Part shown: positions 9,388 through 17,112 of the stretch, piece by piece
Numbering within the stretch: position 1 is the stretch's first letter
Layout: each line of letters begins with the position of its first letter
Origin: CAWDVR01 sp044869805
Lineage (GTDB): Bacteria; Acidobacteriota; Thermoanaerobaculia; Multivoradales; SZUA-115
DNA length: 64,000 nucleotides
Assembly: GCA_044869805.1 (NCBI GenBank)
Contig: JBIOXV010000107.1
Coordinates: 8,691 to 72,690, forward strand
Direction: 5' to 3'
Notes under the pieces: generated by a model
Database searches by the model: none
Told to the model about the DNA's origin: nothing
Seen by the model: the letters and a program-made list of their open reading frames with translations, nothing else
Position numbers and translations under genes: made by a program

Positions 9388-10125
9388 ATGCGCCTGATCT
9401 GCTATCCGACGCTGGCCGCTCCGCCGGTCATCCGGCCCGCTCCCGTGAGGCGAGCGTGGATGGACGAGACTACGATGCGATCCGCCTACCGCTGCCTGCC
9501 GCTGGTGATCGCCAACAGCCACGGCTGGGAGCTGCTGGTCGATCGGCCGTTCACGGCGACCTGGAACGGCGGTCCGGGCGCGGAGGACCTGCAGGTCTCG
9601 TTTCCCGACGGCGGCGACTCGTTGCTCCCCGCCAGCCACTTCGGCCACGGGGTGCTGAGCTTCCAGGTCGGCTACCTCTTCGAGACCGAGGAGCAGTACA
9701 ACCTCTGGATCATGGGGCCGGTCAACTGGCCGAAGGATGGGGCCATGCCCCTCTGCGGCGTGGTGGAGGCCGACTGGCTGCCCTACACCTTCAGCATGAA
9801 CTGGCTGCTCACCCGCCCGGGGACCGTGCGCTTCGAGGCGGGCGACCCCTTCTGCCACGTCTTTCCCGTCCCCCGGCAGCTCCTGGCAGAGGTGGAGCCG
9901 GAGATCCACCGCCTGGACGAGGTGCCCGAGAAGAACCAGGCCTACACCACCTGGCTCACCTCGCGCGAGGCCGCCGTCGATCGCCTCCGCCGGGGGCAGA
10001 TGGCGCCTTCGGAGAGCGTGTGGAACCGCCACTACGTCCGGGGGCAGGTGCCGGGCGGAGAGAGCCTCGCCAAGGACCACGAGACCCGGCTCCAGGTCAA
10101 GCCCTTCACCGATCGTCGGGCCTGA
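9388..10125 (+). CDS. DUF6065 family protein
   Basis: 245 residues, soluble, with no signal peptide. The opening MRLICYPTLAAPPVIRPAP and the later segments YRCLPLVIANSHGWELL, WNGGPGAEDL, GVLSFQVGYLFET and GPVNWPKDGAMPLCGVVEADWLPYTFSMNW are characteristic of DUF6065 proteins, which occur in peptide and secondary-metabolite loci and have no established function. It has an excellent ribosome site (GAAGGAAGGACT before the ATG). A probable terminator follows, so it closes the export operon. A cupin-like or oxygenase role is conceivable from the many His/Trp/Asp residues but is not supported by a motif I can name. Confidence 0.8.
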   Translation: MRLICYPTLAAPPVIRPAPVRRAWMDETTMRSAYRCLPLVIANSHGWELLVDRPFTATWNGGPGAEDLQVSFPDGGDSLLPASHFGHGVLSFQVGYLFETEEQYNLWIMGPVNWPKDGAMPLCGVVEADWLPYTFSMNWLLTRPGTVRFEAGDPFCHVFPVPRQLLAEVEPEIHRLDEVPEKNQAYTTWLTSREAAVDRLRRGQMAPSESVWNRHYVRGQVPGGESLAKDHETRLQVKPFTDRRA

Positions 10126-10136
10126 GCGCCGGCCTC

Positions 10137-10166
10137 TCCCGATTGCCGAGCACATCGGGATTTCTT
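10137..10166 (+). terminator. Probable intrinsic terminator after the export operon
   Basis: TCCCGAT (10137-10143) and ATCGGGA (10154-10160) form a perfect 7-bp stem with a 10-base loop, followed by TTTCTT. It lies 11 bases after the DUF6065 stop and before the cyclase gene, separating the export operon from the modification operon. The short T-run makes termination efficiency uncertain. Confidence 0.5.
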
Positions 10167-10240
10167 AGCTCAAGCTGTCACGCTTACCCTAACGCGCGCA
10201 CTGAGGGCTTTGGAGATAGATTTTCCTACTTAGTCGAAAG
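10167..10240 (+). promoter_or_regulatory. Low-GC leader region of the peptide-modification operon
   Basis: This gap is markedly AT-richer than its surroundings and carries a TAGATT hexamer at 10217-10222, 18 bases before the ATG at 10241, which could serve as a -10 element. I see no matching -35 box. It is the only plausible promoter for the cyclase-dehydratase-precursor-methylase unit. Confidence 0.35.
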
Positions 10241-11560
10241 ATGGAGCGCGCGGGTCGGTCCATGGTCGTGGATGCAGTTGTCTCTCCCACCGTTCTCAGA
10301 TCCTCGCCGCGTCAACGCAGTAATTCTGCGATATTTCGCGAAGAATTATTACTGGACGCGCGAATAATCGCTGAGTCGATCTTCGAGAGCCGCCTGCGTG
10401 CCAGGGACGGGAGCCTCACCTGGCAGCGCCCCAACCGATCGACCCAGGAGGGCGCCCCGGCCACGGTGGCGGCCGGCCCGCACCTCTACGAGGGGCTGCC
10501 GGGCATCGCGGTGCTCTTCGCGGCGCTCTGGCGTGCCGAGTCGCGGGACGAGCACCGCGACCTGAGCCTGGAGATCATCGCCCCGCTGCGCGCCCTGCTG
10601 GGGCGCCTGGCGGACGACCCGGAGCGGGCGCGGAGCATGCGCCTGGGCATCGGCGGCCTGGTGGGGCTGGGCTCGTTCGTCTACGCCCTGGTGACCCTCG
10701 GCCGCCTGCTCGCGATCCCGGAGCTGTTCGACGAGGCGCACCGGGTCTGCGGCCTGATCGCGCCCGAGCACATCGCCGGCGACCGTGCCCTGGACGTCGT
10801 CTCGGGCGCCCCCGGGGCGATCCTGGCCCTCCTCCTGCTGGACCGCCATCGCCCCGGCCCCACCGCCAGCGGCGAAACCCCGCTCGAAGTGGCAAGCCGG
10901 TGCGCCGACCACCTCCTGGCGCAGCGCGTGGAGCGGAAGGACGGCACCACCGCCTGGGCCACCGACCCGAGGTTCCCTCCTTTGACCGGGTTCGCGCACG
11001 GCTCGGCCGGGATCTGCTGCGCCCTGCTCAAGCTCTACGCCTCTACCGGCCGCGAGGAGCTGCGCGCCACCGCGTTGCGCGGCTGGGCCTTCGAGCGCTC
11101 GACCTACAGCGAGGAGCACGGCGACTGGATCGATCCGACCAGCCCCACGCTGCGCTTCCTCAACCAATGGTGCTTCGGCGCTCCCGGGATCGCGCTGGCC
11201 CGGCTGGCCACGCTCGAAGTCCAGGGAGGCGAAGCGGTCGAGGCCGAGATCCGCCACGGCCTGCGGATCACCACCGGCCCGGCGCTCTCGACCATGGAGC
11301 ACATCTGTTGCGGCGACTTCGGGCGGGTCGACGTCCTGATCTACGCCGCTGAGACGCTGCGGCGGCCGGAGCTTCGCGAGGCCGCCGGCGAAATCGCCTG
11401 CCGGTCCCTGGCCAAGGCGCGCGGCAAGGGCCGCTTCGACGGCCTGGTGCGCAGCCCCCACCGCGACCCGTCCCTGTTCTCCGGCGAAGCGGGAATTAGC
11501 TACACGCTCCTTCGCCTGGCCTACCCGGGAGAGCTGCCGTGCCTGCTGGCGATGGAATGA
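10241..11560 (+). CDS. Stand-alone LanC-like lanthionine cyclase, CCG type
   Basis: 439 residues with the double alpha-barrel signature motifs of LanC proteins: a GFAHGSAGICCALL helix with His253, NQWCFGAPGI with Cys311, and EHICCGDFGR with Cys356-Cys357. In NisC-type enzymes zinc is held by Cys, Cys and His of a CHG motif; here the third ligand position is Cys (CCG), as in the ProcM-like clade of LanM cyclases. It should catalyse Michael addition of cysteine thiols to dehydrated Ser/Thr of the precursor encoded downstream. The N-terminal ~30 residues are encoded by low-GC DNA with rare codons (ATA, TTA). ATG 10262 is an in-frame alternative, and the conserved part starts only near residue 40. 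Confidence 0.88.
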   Translation: MERAGRSMVVDAVVSPTVLRSSPRQRSNSAIFREELLLDARIIAESIFESRLRARDGSLTWQRPNRSTQEGAPATVAAGPHLYEGLPGIAVLFAALWRAESRDEHRDLSLEIIAPLRALLGRLADDPERARSMRLGIGGLVGLGSFVYALVTLGRLLAIPELFDEAHRVCGLIAPEHIAGDRALDVVSGAPGAILALLLLDRHRPGPTASGETPLEVASRCADHLLAQRVERKDGTTAWATDPRFPPLTGFAHGSAGICCALLKLYASTGREELRATALRGWAFERSTYSEEHGDWIDPTSPTLRFLNQWCFGAPGIALARLATLEVQGGEAVEAEIRHGLRITTGPALSTMEHICCGDFGRVDVLIYAAETLRRPELREAAGEIACRSLAKARGKGRFDGLVRSPHRDPSLFSGEAGISYTLLRLAYPGELPCLLAME

Positions 11561-14343
11561 GGCGCGACGTGGCCACGGACCCCGCCGTCCCGGTGATCGT
11601 GCGCCTCGCGGGGCTGCCCGCCGAGGTCATGGAGCCGCTCGGCAGCGAGCGGTGCGTCCGCGGAGCGACGGAGCTGGCGCGCCTCGAGAGCGAGCTCGAG
11701 TCCATCCGCGCCCAGATCGTCGATCGCCTTCACGAGAAGGTCCACGGCGCGCCGGCCGAGGTGCGGCGTGCGCTCCTCGCCGTCAAGCGCGACTGCCACA
11801 ACGGCCGCGACCTCACGACGCGGCGGTCCTCCTCGGCCTGGGCGATCTTCGAGCAGGCGGCCCCGGACCTGGCGCAGCGCATCGGCGAGCTGGAGGCGGG
11901 CGTGGCGGCCGAGCGGGCAGCCTTCGAGGCGGCCTTCGACGCCGAGCACGAGCGCCAGGTCCGCCACCTGTTGGCCTGCCTCGAGGACGACAACCTGCAC
12001 CAGGGCCTGGCCCTGGGCAGCCCGGAGGTGCTGGGCAACGTCGACCGCCTGCGCCAACCCTGCGCCTCCTACCGGCGCAAGGAGAGGCGCCTGGTCGAGA
12101 GCGTGGCCCGCTACGTCAGCCGGGCGGCCCTGAAGCTGTCGCCGTTCTCGACCCTCACGCGGCTCGGCCTGGGCTCGGTCCTCGAAGCGGCCGACGGCGC
12201 CCCGGTCGAGCTCGAGCTCCGCGGCGCGACGCACCGGGAGCTGCGGCGCATCCGGAAGCACGTGGTGGTCAAGTACTCGACGCTGCTGCGGCAGCACCCG
12301 GTCTTCCGCGATCGGCTGCACGTCCAGGTGAACCCTTCCGTCGAGTGCGTGGCCCCGGGCAGGTACCGATTCATCCAGGCCTTCCACTGGCAGTTCAACC
12401 AGCAAGCCGGGGAGTTCCACTACTGCAACGAGTCGCAGGTTTCGGCCAGTCTGCGCGGCCCGCTGATCGAGGAGCTGCAGGCCCTCCTGGAGGTGAGCCG
12501 CCCTCACGGCGAGGTGGTGCAGGGCCTCGCCCGGAAGCTGGGTGCCGATCCGGCCGCCGTCGAGGCGGTGATCCGCAAGCTGTTGGACCTCGGCTTCCTG
12601 CTGCTGTTCTTCCCTTGGCCGAGCAATGATTTCGACCCCGAGCGGACGCTCTTGGCCTTCCTCGGGGAGCTGCCGCGCGACCCGGCGCTCGACGAGTTCG
12701 CCCGCCTCCTCGAGCGTCTCCTGGAGCTGCGCGACGGGCGCCACCCGAGCCATGCCAGACCGCAGGCCTATCGGGCGATCGACGAGCTGCGTCTCGAGGG
12801 CTTCGCCGTCCTGACCTCCGCCCTGGAGCTTCCCGAGGCCAAGGAGGCACCCGGCAAGCATCTCTACGAGGACGTCTTCGTCCTGCCGCAGGCGGACCGG
12901 CACCAGGACGCGGTCGCGCACATCTCGCGGCAGTCGGCCGAGCGGGCGCTCGCCAGCGCCCACCCGGTCGTCCTCTTCAGCGATCTCAACTACACCCGTT
13001 ACGAGCTCTTGCACAGCCTGGCGGCCCTGGCGGAGAAGCACTGGCCGGGGCAGCAGGAGGTCGGCTTCCTCGACCTCTTCCACCTCGCCCAGCCGCTATG
13101 GGGCGAGTACGTCACCGCGGCGAGCGCCGCGATCACGGAGTGGAGGCAGGAGCTCTGGAACCCGTACGGCCTCGCCGAGATCTCGGCGCTCAACCGGCTG
13201 CGGGAGACGGTGCTCACGGAGATGGAAGGCTGCATGCGGCCGGAGGGCGACGAGCTGGTGCTCGACCTCGAGAGCGCCGAGCGCAGCGTACGCCGCATCC
13301 CCGACACCTACGTCCCCGCCTTCGGGCCCTGCCTCTTCGTCCAGCCGGCGACGCCGCGCGGCGACCTCTGGATGCTGAACCACCTGCTGGACGGCACCGG
13401 CCGCTTCAGCAACCGATACACGACCGTGATGCCTCCCGGCATGCGCGAGCGCTACTCGTCGCACCTCGGAGAAGGCGGTGCCGGCGCCACCCTGCTCGGC
13501 GAGCCGGCGGAGATGATCGAGATCCTGTCGGCCCGGGACGACCACCTCAACGTGCACCGGGTGCAGACCGCGCGCGTCCTGGAGCTGCCCGGCGAGAACC
13601 CGGACCTGCCGCCGGAGCGCCGCCTCGGCGTGCGCGAGCTGCGGGTGCGCCTCGACGGCCCGCTGCCGGTGCTGGTGGACCTCCGCGGGCAGCGGCTGCT
13701 TCCAGTCTTCCTGGGCACCAACGGCCTGGTGGGCATGCCCACGCTGGTCCGCTTCCTCAGCCGCTTCGGCATCGGAGAGTTCCGGCTGATGCACCCGCCC
13801 CGCTATCCGCAGCGGCGGGGCGGCGTGGTGAGCTACCGGCGCCTGCGCATCGGGAACCTCGTCCTGAGGCGGAAGATGTGGGTGTTCTCGCCCGCGGCGA
13901 CCTTCGGCGCCTACGCCGAGTCCTCCGACGCCGAGCTCTTCCTGGCCGTCCACCGCTGGCGCCTGGAGCACGGCATCCCCGAGCGGGTCTTCGCCGCCGA
14001 GAAGCTCGAGACCAAGTTCGACCTCTGGCCGCGCCACAAGCCGCAGTACCTCGACTTCACCTCCCCGGCTTTCGTCCACGTCTTGCGCTCGGTCCTCCGC
14101 TCCACGCCGGCGGAGCTGAAGCTGGAGGAGCTGCTCCCGGACCCGGAAGCCTTTCCCGCCGACGAGGACGGGCGCAGATGGGCCTTCGAAGCGCAGCTCG
14201 ACAGCATCGCCTTTCACCCGATTCGCCCCTGGAAGCAACGACACGCACCGTTCCAAGCCCCTCGAGGTCGGCTCCGGATCCCGGAGCGAGCCGACTCTCG
14301 ACAACCGAGCCATTGGCTCACAGAAGGAGGCCGAGATGTCTGA
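11557..14343 (+). CDS. LanB-type dehydratase, glutamylation (N-terminal) domain protein
   Basis: 928 residues of the lantibiotic dehydratase N-terminal family. Typical segments are VARYVSRAALKLSPFSTLTR near residue 190, VVLFSDLNYTRYELLHS near 470 and CLFVQPATPRGDLWMLNHL near 595. These enzymes use glutamyl-tRNA to glutamylate Ser/Thr of a leader-bound peptide. The elimination domain is absent from the C-terminus and encoded as a separate protein at 14600, the split layout known from thiopeptide and some lanthipeptide systems. The ATG overlaps the LanC stop (ATGA). A GTG at 11539 is an alternative. Its last eight bases overlap the start of the precursor gene. Confidence 0.9.
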   Translation: MRRDVATDPAVPVIVRLAGLPAEVMEPLGSERCVRGATELARLESELESIRAQIVDRLHEKVHGAPAEVRRALLAVKRDCHNGRDLTTRRSSSAWAIFEQAAPDLAQRIGELEAGVAAERAAFEAAFDAEHERQVRHLLACLEDDNLHQGLALGSPEVLGNVDRLRQPCASYRRKERRLVESVARYVSRAALKLSPFSTLTRLGLGSVLEAADGAPVELELRGATHRELRRIRKHVVVKYSTLLRQHPVFRDRLHVQVNPSVECVAPGRYRFIQAFHWQFNQQAGEFHYCNESQVSASLRGPLIEELQALLEVSRPHGEVVQGLARKLGADPAAVEAVIRKLLDLGFLLLFFPWPSNDFDPERTLLAFLGELPRDPALDEFARLLERLLELRDGRHPSHARPQAYRAIDELRLEGFAVLTSALELPEAKEAPGKHLYEDVFVLPQADRHQDAVAHISRQSAERALASAHPVVLFSDLNYTRYELLHSLAALAEKHWPGQQEVGFLDLFHLAQPLWGEYVTAASAAITEWRQELWNPYGLAEISALNRLRETVLTEMEGCMRPEGDELVLDLESAERSVRRIPDTYVPAFGPCLFVQPATPRGDLWMLNHLLDGTGRFSNRYTTVMPPGMRERYSSHLGEGGAGATLLGEPAEMIEILSARDDHLNVHRVQTARVLELPGENPDLPPERRLGVRELRVRLDGPLPVLVDLRGQRLLPVFLGTNGLVGMPTLVRFLSRFGIGEFRLMHPPRYPQRRGGVVSYRRLRIGNLVLRRKMWVFSPAATFGAYAESSDAELFLAVHRWRLEHGIPERVFAAEKLETKFDLWPRHKPQYLDFTSPAFVHVLRSVLRSTPAELKLEELLPDPEAFPADEDGRRWAFEAQLDSIAFHPIRPWKQRHAPFQAPRGRLRIPERADSRQPSHWLTEGGRDV
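14324..14330 (+). promoter_or_regulatory. Consensus Shine-Dalgarno of the precursor peptide gene
   Basis: AAGGAGG, five bases before the precursor ATG at 14336, is the strongest ribosome site in the locus. It lies inside the 3' end of the dehydratase gene and fixes the start of the small ORF, consistent with high expression of a substrate relative to its enzymes. Confidence 0.75.
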
Positions 14344-14509
14344 GAAGGAACTGGCAAAGGTCGACGAGGTCGAGGTCGAGCCGCTCACCGACAGTGACCT
14401 CGAGAGCGCCTCGGGTGGCGCCGCGGGCAGCACCAACACCTGCCCGACCACCAGCGGCTGCCCGTCGACGACGGGTTGTCCGGCGCCCAAGGACCTGCAG
14501 CAGGAGTAG
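14336..14509 (+). CDS. Lanthipeptide precursor with Gly-Gly leader and three-Cys core
   Basis: 57 residues. The leader (1-28) is acidic and ends in LTDSDLESASGG, a double-glycine site for the C39 exporter. The 29-residue core has Cys36, Cys42 and Cys48 exactly six apart, each followed by Pro, in repeats of the form T-C-P, TTSGCP, STTGCP, with Ser/Thr at 32, 33, 35, 38, 39, 40, 44, 45 and 46 as dehydration candidates. The tail is a charged PKDLQQE. It sits between the two halves of the LanB system and overlaps the upstream gene by eight bases in another frame. No FNLD box is present, so recognition differs from nisin. It is too short for ordinary gene callers. I am confident it is a precursor; ring pattern is inference. 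Confidence 0.85.
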   Translation: MSEKELAKVDEVEVEPLTDSDLESASGGAAGSTNTCPTTSGCPSTTGCPAPKDLQQE

Positions 14510-14599
14510 GACCGCCGGCCCGGAAGCCTGGGGGGCTGTCGAGCCCTCCAGGCATCCCTCGGCGGCGAACAGCCGAAAGTGAGTGGTTCAGGGGGCTAG

Positions 14600-15718
14600 G
14601 TGTCTCGGGACGCGGGCTGGCGCTGGAATGGGTACCACCTGTTCTACCACGGCGACCTCGATCTGGCGCTCAAGGAATTCGTGCGCCCGGCGGTCGGCGA
14701 GCTCCTCGCCGAGCGCCTCATCGACCGCTTCTTCTTCGTTCGTTACACCTTGGGCGGTCCGCATCTCCGGCTCCGGTGCCGGCTCGCAGAGGACAGCGCG
14801 TCGGCGGCACCGGCCGTGGACCGGCCGCTCGAAGAAGCGGCCGCCGCGTTCCTCGCGCGGTGGCCGTCGGTCTCGGCGCACGATCCCGAGCAGATCCGTG
14901 AGGAGAGCCGCGCCGTGCTGGCCGCGGCCCCGGAGGAGAGCGCGCTCTACTACGAGAACAACACCTTCCTTCCTTTTCCCTTCACCCCCGAGGTGGACCG
15001 CTACGGCGGGCCGGAGCTGCTCGAGCCCTCGCTCGACTTCTTCGCCCTCTCCAGCGCGCAGGCCCTGGCGGCGATCGACGACCCGCGGTGGTCGTCCCCG
15101 GGCCGCCGCGGCGCGCTCGTGCTCCGCCTGTTCTTCCGCCAGGCCTGGGGGTTCGCGCGCAGCGAGGAGGAACTGCTGCTGCACCTGGGCTACCACCTGC
15201 CGGTGGGGACCGAGGTCGGCGCCGCGATCTGGGGCAAGGCGGACCGCGACTTCGAATCCCGCCGGGAGATCTATCGTGACCTGCTCCGGCAGGAGCTGCG
15301 CCTGCTGGCGGAGGTCGACGCAGTGCCGGACGAGCCCGCCGTGACGCGGCTGGTCTACGAGGCCGCGAAGCGGCTGTCGCGGGCGGTGGGTGACGCGCCC
15401 GCCGAGGCCCGCTGGCAGATCGGCCACAGTCAGCTCCACATGACGGCCAACCGGCTGGGGTTCGCTCCGCCGCAGGAGATGCACCTGCAGCGCATCCTGT
15501 GGCGGGCCACCCGCGACTTCGCGGAAGCCGACCCGGCCACCTGGCGACAGGCCCTGGAGTCGTCGCGCGCGGGCGGCGGCTCTCCATGCGCCTCGCTCGG
15601 CCGGCTCCTGGAGTCCGTGCTGCGCCAGATGCGGGGGAGCCCGCGGGCCTCGAGTGACGAAGTGTCCCCCGGTCCGCCGGGGGAGAGCACCATGCTGCTG
15701 GCAGGGGAGGAACAATGA
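14600..15718 (+). CDS. Thiopeptide-type/LanB elimination domain protein (SpaB_C family)
   Basis: 372 residues of the 'thiopeptide-type bacteriocin biosynthesis' domain. The N-terminus WRWNGYHLFYHGDLDLALKE and RFFFVRYTLGGPHLRLRCR are the hallmarks, with the Arg-rich pocket that handles glutamylated substrate, and a late SQLHMTANRLGF motif matches the family's conserved H-M-x-x-N-R-L. It eliminates glutamate from glutamylated Ser/Thr to form dehydroamino acids, completing the work of the dehydratase at 11557. The GTG start has AGGGGG a few bases upstream. Its TGA overlaps the ATG of the methylase gene. Confidence 0.88.
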   Translation: MSRDAGWRWNGYHLFYHGDLDLALKEFVRPAVGELLAERLIDRFFFVRYTLGGPHLRLRCRLAEDSASAAPAVDRPLEEAAAAFLARWPSVSAHDPEQIREESRAVLAAAPEESALYYENNTFLPFPFTPEVDRYGGPELLEPSLDFFALSSAQALAAIDDPRWSSPGRRGALVLRLFFRQAWGFARSEEELLLHLGYHLPVGTEVGAAIWGKADRDFESRREIYRDLLRQELRLLAEVDAVPDEPAVTRLVYEAAKRLSRAVGDAPAEARWQIGHSQLHMTANRLGFAPPQEMHLQRILWRATRDFAEADPATWRQALESSRAGGGSPCASLGRLLESVLRQMRGSPRASSDEVSPGPPGESTMLLAGEEQ

Positions 15719-17100
15719 GCGACCGTGAGGCATCCGTTCCCAATGACCACCGCCCCGCCGCCACCGGCGAGCTGGCCAGCGACACCGTCCTCGAGCGCCG
15801 CCCGGGAGTGGAGTGCGCGGTGCAGAGGAGGGAGTCCGCCGCGGCGCTCCTCACCGCCTGGAACGAGATGACGGGCCCGCCCTCGATCGCACCGGCCCTG
15901 GAGTTCGTCCGCGATCATCAGCGCTTCCGGCCGGCCGACCTGCCGCGCCTGCGCGACGACGCGAGCCGCCTGGTGCTGGCGCGCCGGCTGGTGCGCGAGG
16001 GCTTCCTGCGCGTGGCGACCGACCGCGTCGACCTGCCGTTGCCCCAGCGGCGTGAGGCAGACCGCAACGGCCGCCGGCCGGGCTCGCTGGTGATCGTGGG
16101 CTCCGGGATCAAGAGCCTGGCGCAGATGACGCTCGAGGCGAGGCGCTGGCTCGACAAGGCCGACGTGATCCTCTACCTGCTCGCCGACCCCGCGTCCGAG
16201 GTCTGGATCCAGAAGCACTACCCCGGCAGCAAGGACCTCTCCCGCCTCTACAGCGAGCACTTCCAGCGCTCCGAGGTCTACGCGGCGATGGTCGAGGAGA
16301 TGCTGCGCCCGGTGCGCGAGGGCAAGTGCGTGTGCACGATCTTCTACGGTCATCCGGGCGTCTTCGTGACCCCCACCCACGAGGCGATCCGCGTGGCGCG
16401 CGCCGCAGGGTACTCGGCGCGGATGCTGGCCGGCGTCTCGGCCTCGGACTGCCTGTACGCCGACGTGGGCTTCAACCCGTCCGAGGCCGGGATCCAGTTC
16501 TACGAGGCCACGGACCTCCTGGTCTACAACCGGGTCCTGCACCCGGAGAACAACGTGGTGATCTGGCAGATCGGCCTGGTCGGCAACCCGACTTCGCTGC
16601 AAGACACCAGCAAGCTGCCCATCCTGATCGAGTACCTCACCCGCTTCTACGACCCGGACTGCGAGGTGGTGCACTACCAGGGCAGCGTCTTCCCGGTCTG
16701 CGACTCGATGGTGGAGCGGCTGCCCCTGGGCGAGCTGGGGAAGGGCGCCAAGGTGACCAGCATGTCGACGCTCTACATTCCGCCGCAGCGGAAGCTACAG
16801 CTCGACCGGGAGATGGTCAGGCGCCTGGGGCTCATGCCCTCGCCGTCGCAGAGCGAGGTGGCCGAGCGGCACCAGGACACCAAGCCTCGGGCGTACGAGG
16901 CCAGCCCCAGCTCCGGCGCGCTGGCGGACTTCGTGGCGGCCACGGCGGCCGACCCCGAGCTCCTCACCCGGTTCGAGGAGAGCCCCGAGGAGGTGGCGGC
17001 CGGTGTGGAGCTCTCCGAGGACGAGCGTGGAGCGCTTCTGACCCGCATGCCGGGGCGGATCTGGGCGGCGATCAAGAACGCCGGGACGACCGCGGGCTGA
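15715..17100 (+). CDS. Borosin-like peptide backbone alpha-N-methyltransferase (TP-methylase) with fused clasp domain
   Basis: 461 residues. Residues 123-390 are a TP-methylase (tetrapyrrole methylase fold) beginning GSLVIVGSGIKS, with FYGHPGVFVTPTHEAI at 210-225 and STLYIPPQ later. Arg185, Tyr189 and Tyr211 sit where OphMA has its catalytic Arg72, Tyr76 and Tyr98 (by eye, from memory). Residues about 401-461 resemble the borosin clasp/binding domain (LADFVAATAADPELL, then LSEDERGALL, then RIWAAIKN). OphMA continues past this point into its methylated core; this protein ends nine residues later. A ~120-residue N-terminal extension, partly winged-helix-like, is absent from OphMA. It would methylate peptide-bond nitrogens in trans, the obvious substrate being the precursor at 14336. 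A good ribosome site (GGGGAGGAACA) precedes the start. Confidence 0.85.
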   Translation: MSDREASVPNDHRPAATGELASDTVLERRPGVECAVQRRESAAALLTAWNEMTGPPSIAPALEFVRDHQRFRPADLPRLRDDASRLVLARRLVREGFLRVATDRVDLPLPQRREADRNGRRPGSLVIVGSGIKSLAQMTLEARRWLDKADVILYLLADPASEVWIQKHYPGSKDLSRLYSEHFQRSEVYAAMVEEMLRPVREGKCVCTIFYGHPGVFVTPTHEAIRVARAAGYSARMLAGVSASDCLYADVGFNPSEAGIQFYEATDLLVYNRVLHPENNVVIWQIGLVGNPTSLQDTSKLPILIEYLTRFYDPDCEVVHYQGSVFPVCDSMVERLPLGELGKGAKVTSMSTLYIPPQRKLQLDREMVRRLGLMPSPSQSEVAERHQDTKPRAYEASPSSGALADFVAATAADPELLTRFEESPEEVAAGVELSEDERGALLTRMPGRIWAAIKNAGTTAG

Positions 17101-17112
17101 GGAGCGCCGACG

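Noticed and set aside
15715..17100. TP-methylase as a cobalamin/sirohaem biosynthesis enzyme
   Set aside because: No other tetrapyrrole genes are nearby, and the Arg/Tyr pattern, FYGHPGVF segment, STLYIPP segment and C-terminal clasp match borosin methyltransferases instead.
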